From positions 1 to 40,015 of the forward strand of contig CALJVC010000070.1 in the NCBI GenBank assembly GCA_937974845.1: a stretch of DNA of 40,015 bases. Reading direction: 5' to 3'. The notes beneath the pieces are model-generated. The model saw nothing but the letters and a program-made list of their open reading frames with translations, had not been told where the DNA came from and made no database searches. Source of the DNA: an uncultured Pseudogracilibacillus sp. GTDB lineage: Bacteria > Bacillota > Bacilli > Bacillales > Amphibacillaceae. Position 1 is the first letter of the stretch; the number at the start of each line of letters is the position of its first letter. Both the position numbers and the translations under genes were made by a program. Shown in pieces: positions 39,037 through 40,015 of the stretch.

Positions 39037-39702
39037 ATGAATTTAGCAATAGTTGATCAACAACATATTTTTCGCGAAGGCTTCCAACGTTTGCTAGAAA
39101 AGGAAAAAGATATAAATATTGTTGTGTCGGCGGGGACAATTTCTGAAGTTTGTGATGAACAAGCGGAAGATATAGAAGTTTTTTTAATTGATATGGCTAC
39201 CTTAAAGAGGAAAAAAGAAGAACTGATGAAGTGGATCCGTCATGAAGTTAGCGATCAGAAAATAGTTGCTTTAGCTGATAGGGCGGACAGAGATAGTGTA
39301 AGGCTAGCCATCTCCATCGGATGTCACGGTTATTTATTAAAGGATATGTCTTACGATAAGTTTATCCAGGCGATGCGTTTTATTTATGAGCAAGGAGCCT
39401 TTATTCATCCTAAAGCACTGCAATATGTGATTAAAGAATATCGCGAGCTAAGTGTTCAGGGCGCAAAGAGAGATCGGAAAGCTATGGAGGAAAGGCGTCC
39501 TAAAAGACTTTGCACGGAGCGGGAGTGCGAAATTTTACAGCTCTTAGTAGATGGACATAATAATAGTAGTATTGCTAAGGAATTAAACATTAGTGAAAAG
39601 ACGGTGAAAAACCATTTAACGAATATATTTCGTAAATTAGATGTCAAGGATCGTACCCAAGCTGCCGTACTTGCGATACGGAACGACTGGGTAGATTTCT
39701 AA
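39037..39702 (+). CDS. DegU-like response regulator with a degraded receiver
   Basis: The product has 221 residues. ATG 39037 is chosen because AGGGGGA lies six bases upstream; an ATG at 39031 touches that site. The C-terminal LuxR/NarL helix-turn-helix (LCTERECEILQLLVDGHNNS, then SIAKELNISEKTVKNHLTNI) and the linker with YLLKDM and FIHPKALQYVIKEYRELS closely resemble DegU. The receiver is altered: the acidic pair is D7-Q8 instead of DD, and the conserved Ser/Thr after strand 4 is A80 (VALADRA). D52 and K102 are kept. No kinase gene is adjacent. It is probably an orphan regulator that binds DNA without phosphorylation or uses weak phosphorylation. An IS1182-like element starts about nine bases after the stop. 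Confidence 0.85.
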   Translation: MNLAIVDQQHIFREGFQRLLEKEKDINIVVSAGTISEVCDEQAEDIEVFLIDMATLKRKKEELMKWIRHEVSDQKIVALADRADRDSVRLAISIGCHGYLLKDMSYDKFIQAMRFIYEQGAFIHPKALQYVIKEYRELSVQGAKRDRKAMEERRPKRLCTERECEILQLLVDGHNNSSIAKELNISEKTVKNHLTNIFRKLDVKDRTQAAVLAIRNDWVDF

Positions 39703-39730
39703 ACTTCTCAGAGGCTGGGACAAAACTAGT

Positions 39731-40015
39731 CTAAAATGAGAAAAATTGCGGAATCAACATTGAATTGTTATTTCCGCAATTTCTTTTTTGTTTCGGATAG
39801 TTTGGACGATTACTATTTTGGATTTTGGCGGTATACTTTCTTAAGTTTACCGCCATTAAGGCAAATGCTAATTCATTTTCTACTTTCGATTTTCCTCTAA
39901 CGGAAAATCGAGTGAACGACAAATTAGCCTTCAAAAATCCAAAAACTGGTTCAACATCTATTTTGCGTTTTTTATAAATGTCTCCAGTTTTTTCTTCCGA
40001 AAGCTTAGTTCTTAT
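39731..40015 (-). CDS. IS1182 family transposase, C-terminal fragment (cut by window edge)
   Basis: Ninety-four residues are visible up to the stop at 39731-39733. They contain the C-terminal hallmark of this family: YKKRKIDVEPVFGFLKANLS, FTRFSVRGKSKVENELAFAL and MAVNLRKY. The glutamate of DVEPVFG is the last catalytic acid of the DDE triad. The frame is open to the edge, so this end is not visibly decayed. The last residues (NCGNNNSMLIPQFFSF) are encoded by a hairpin. Confidence 0.88.
   Translation of the reverse strand: MRTKLSEEKTGDIYKKRKIDVEPVFGFLKANLSFTRFSVRGKSKVENELAFALMAVNLRKYTAKIQNSNRPNYPKQKRNCGNNNSMLIPQFFSF
39744..39790 (+). terminator. Terminator-like hairpin inside the IS 3' end
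   Basis: AAATTGCGGAA pairs with TTCCGCAATTT, followed by CTTTTTTG on the plus strand. It would stop transcripts entering the element from the response-regulator gene. The same bases encode the transposase C-terminus on the minus strand. Confidence 0.7.

Larger units (their letters stand above)
39711..40015 (-). mobile_element. IS1182-like insertion sequence, 3' part, running off the right edge
   Basis: The tip GAGGCTGGGACAAAACT begins at about 39711, nine bases after the response-regulator stop codon. It matches the tip of the element at the left edge of the window. The transposase reads out of the window on the minus strand. Confidence 0.8.

Noticed and set aside
1..40015. CRISPR array, tRNA or rRNA genes, prophage
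   Set aside because: No regularly spaced repeats, tRNA cloverleaf sequences or rRNA segments were noticed, and no phage structural genes are present. The uvrX/yolD/xre block could be phage-derived but has no integrase or attachment repeats.

Overview
The window is low-GC Bacillales DNA. Genes start with strong AGGAGG-type ribosome sites and sometimes TTG or GTG, and two T-box leaders are present. CcpA, HemQ, YtxJ, UvrX and YolD homologues, together with an aroA-ccpA-motP-motS order, point to the family Bacillaceae. The Na+-type MotPS stator, an NhaC antiporter and very acidic extracytoplasmic segments suggest a salt- or alkali-tolerant species; this ecology is inference.

Layout. Bases 1-353 and 39711-40015 are two partial IS1182-like elements in the same orientation, each abutting the 3' end of a chromosomal gene. 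Bases 377-11313 form a chromosomal backbone: an FtsA/PilM-like actin-fold protein with a repeat tail, aroA, ccpA, motP, motS, a class A penicillin-binding protein and T-box-controlled tyrS. In Bacillus subtilis, tyrS is followed by rpsD and the diguanylate cyclase gene dgcP (ytrP). Here rpsD and dgcP reappear only at 35337-38896, so about 24 kb separates them from tyrS.

That 24 kb holds several modules. 11423-14092 is an SOS block: uvrX and a yolD-like gene diverge around three LexA boxes, followed by an Xre regulator and an unknown coiled-coil protein with a weaker fourth box. 14168-17189 holds ytxJ, an AbgT transporter and a thioesterase with a cre-like site. 17368-22166 is a haem and iron module: a FecCD-type ABC transporter, hemQ and divergent hemH. 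22195-24887 is T-box(Pro)-proBA. 25087-27773 holds an FMN glutamate-synthase-like protein and rocD. 28011-33928 is the most interesting part: an unusual three-part regulator, then an enolase-superfamily racemase/epimerase, an M20 amidohydrolase, an NhaC-type carrier and a GNAT acyltransferase.

How the parts fit together. Racemase, M20 hydrolase and GNAT are the three enzyme classes of the N-succinyl route from D- to L-amino acids known from Geobacillus. The racemase here lacks the D-x-D motif of dipeptide epimerases. A 14-base motif (TGTAAGCACTTWCW) lies inside the racemase promoter and also upstream of divergent rocD, so the cluster may feed an amino acid such as ornithine into glutamate and proline metabolism. 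That is the best candidate here for an undescribed system, but the motif also resembles a CcpA cre site. Other notable points are the tandem beta-grasp-like tail of the FtsA-like protein, a DegU-like regulator with a degraded receiver pocket, a diguanylate cyclase without a canonical I-site, and a perfect 21-bp tandem duplication.
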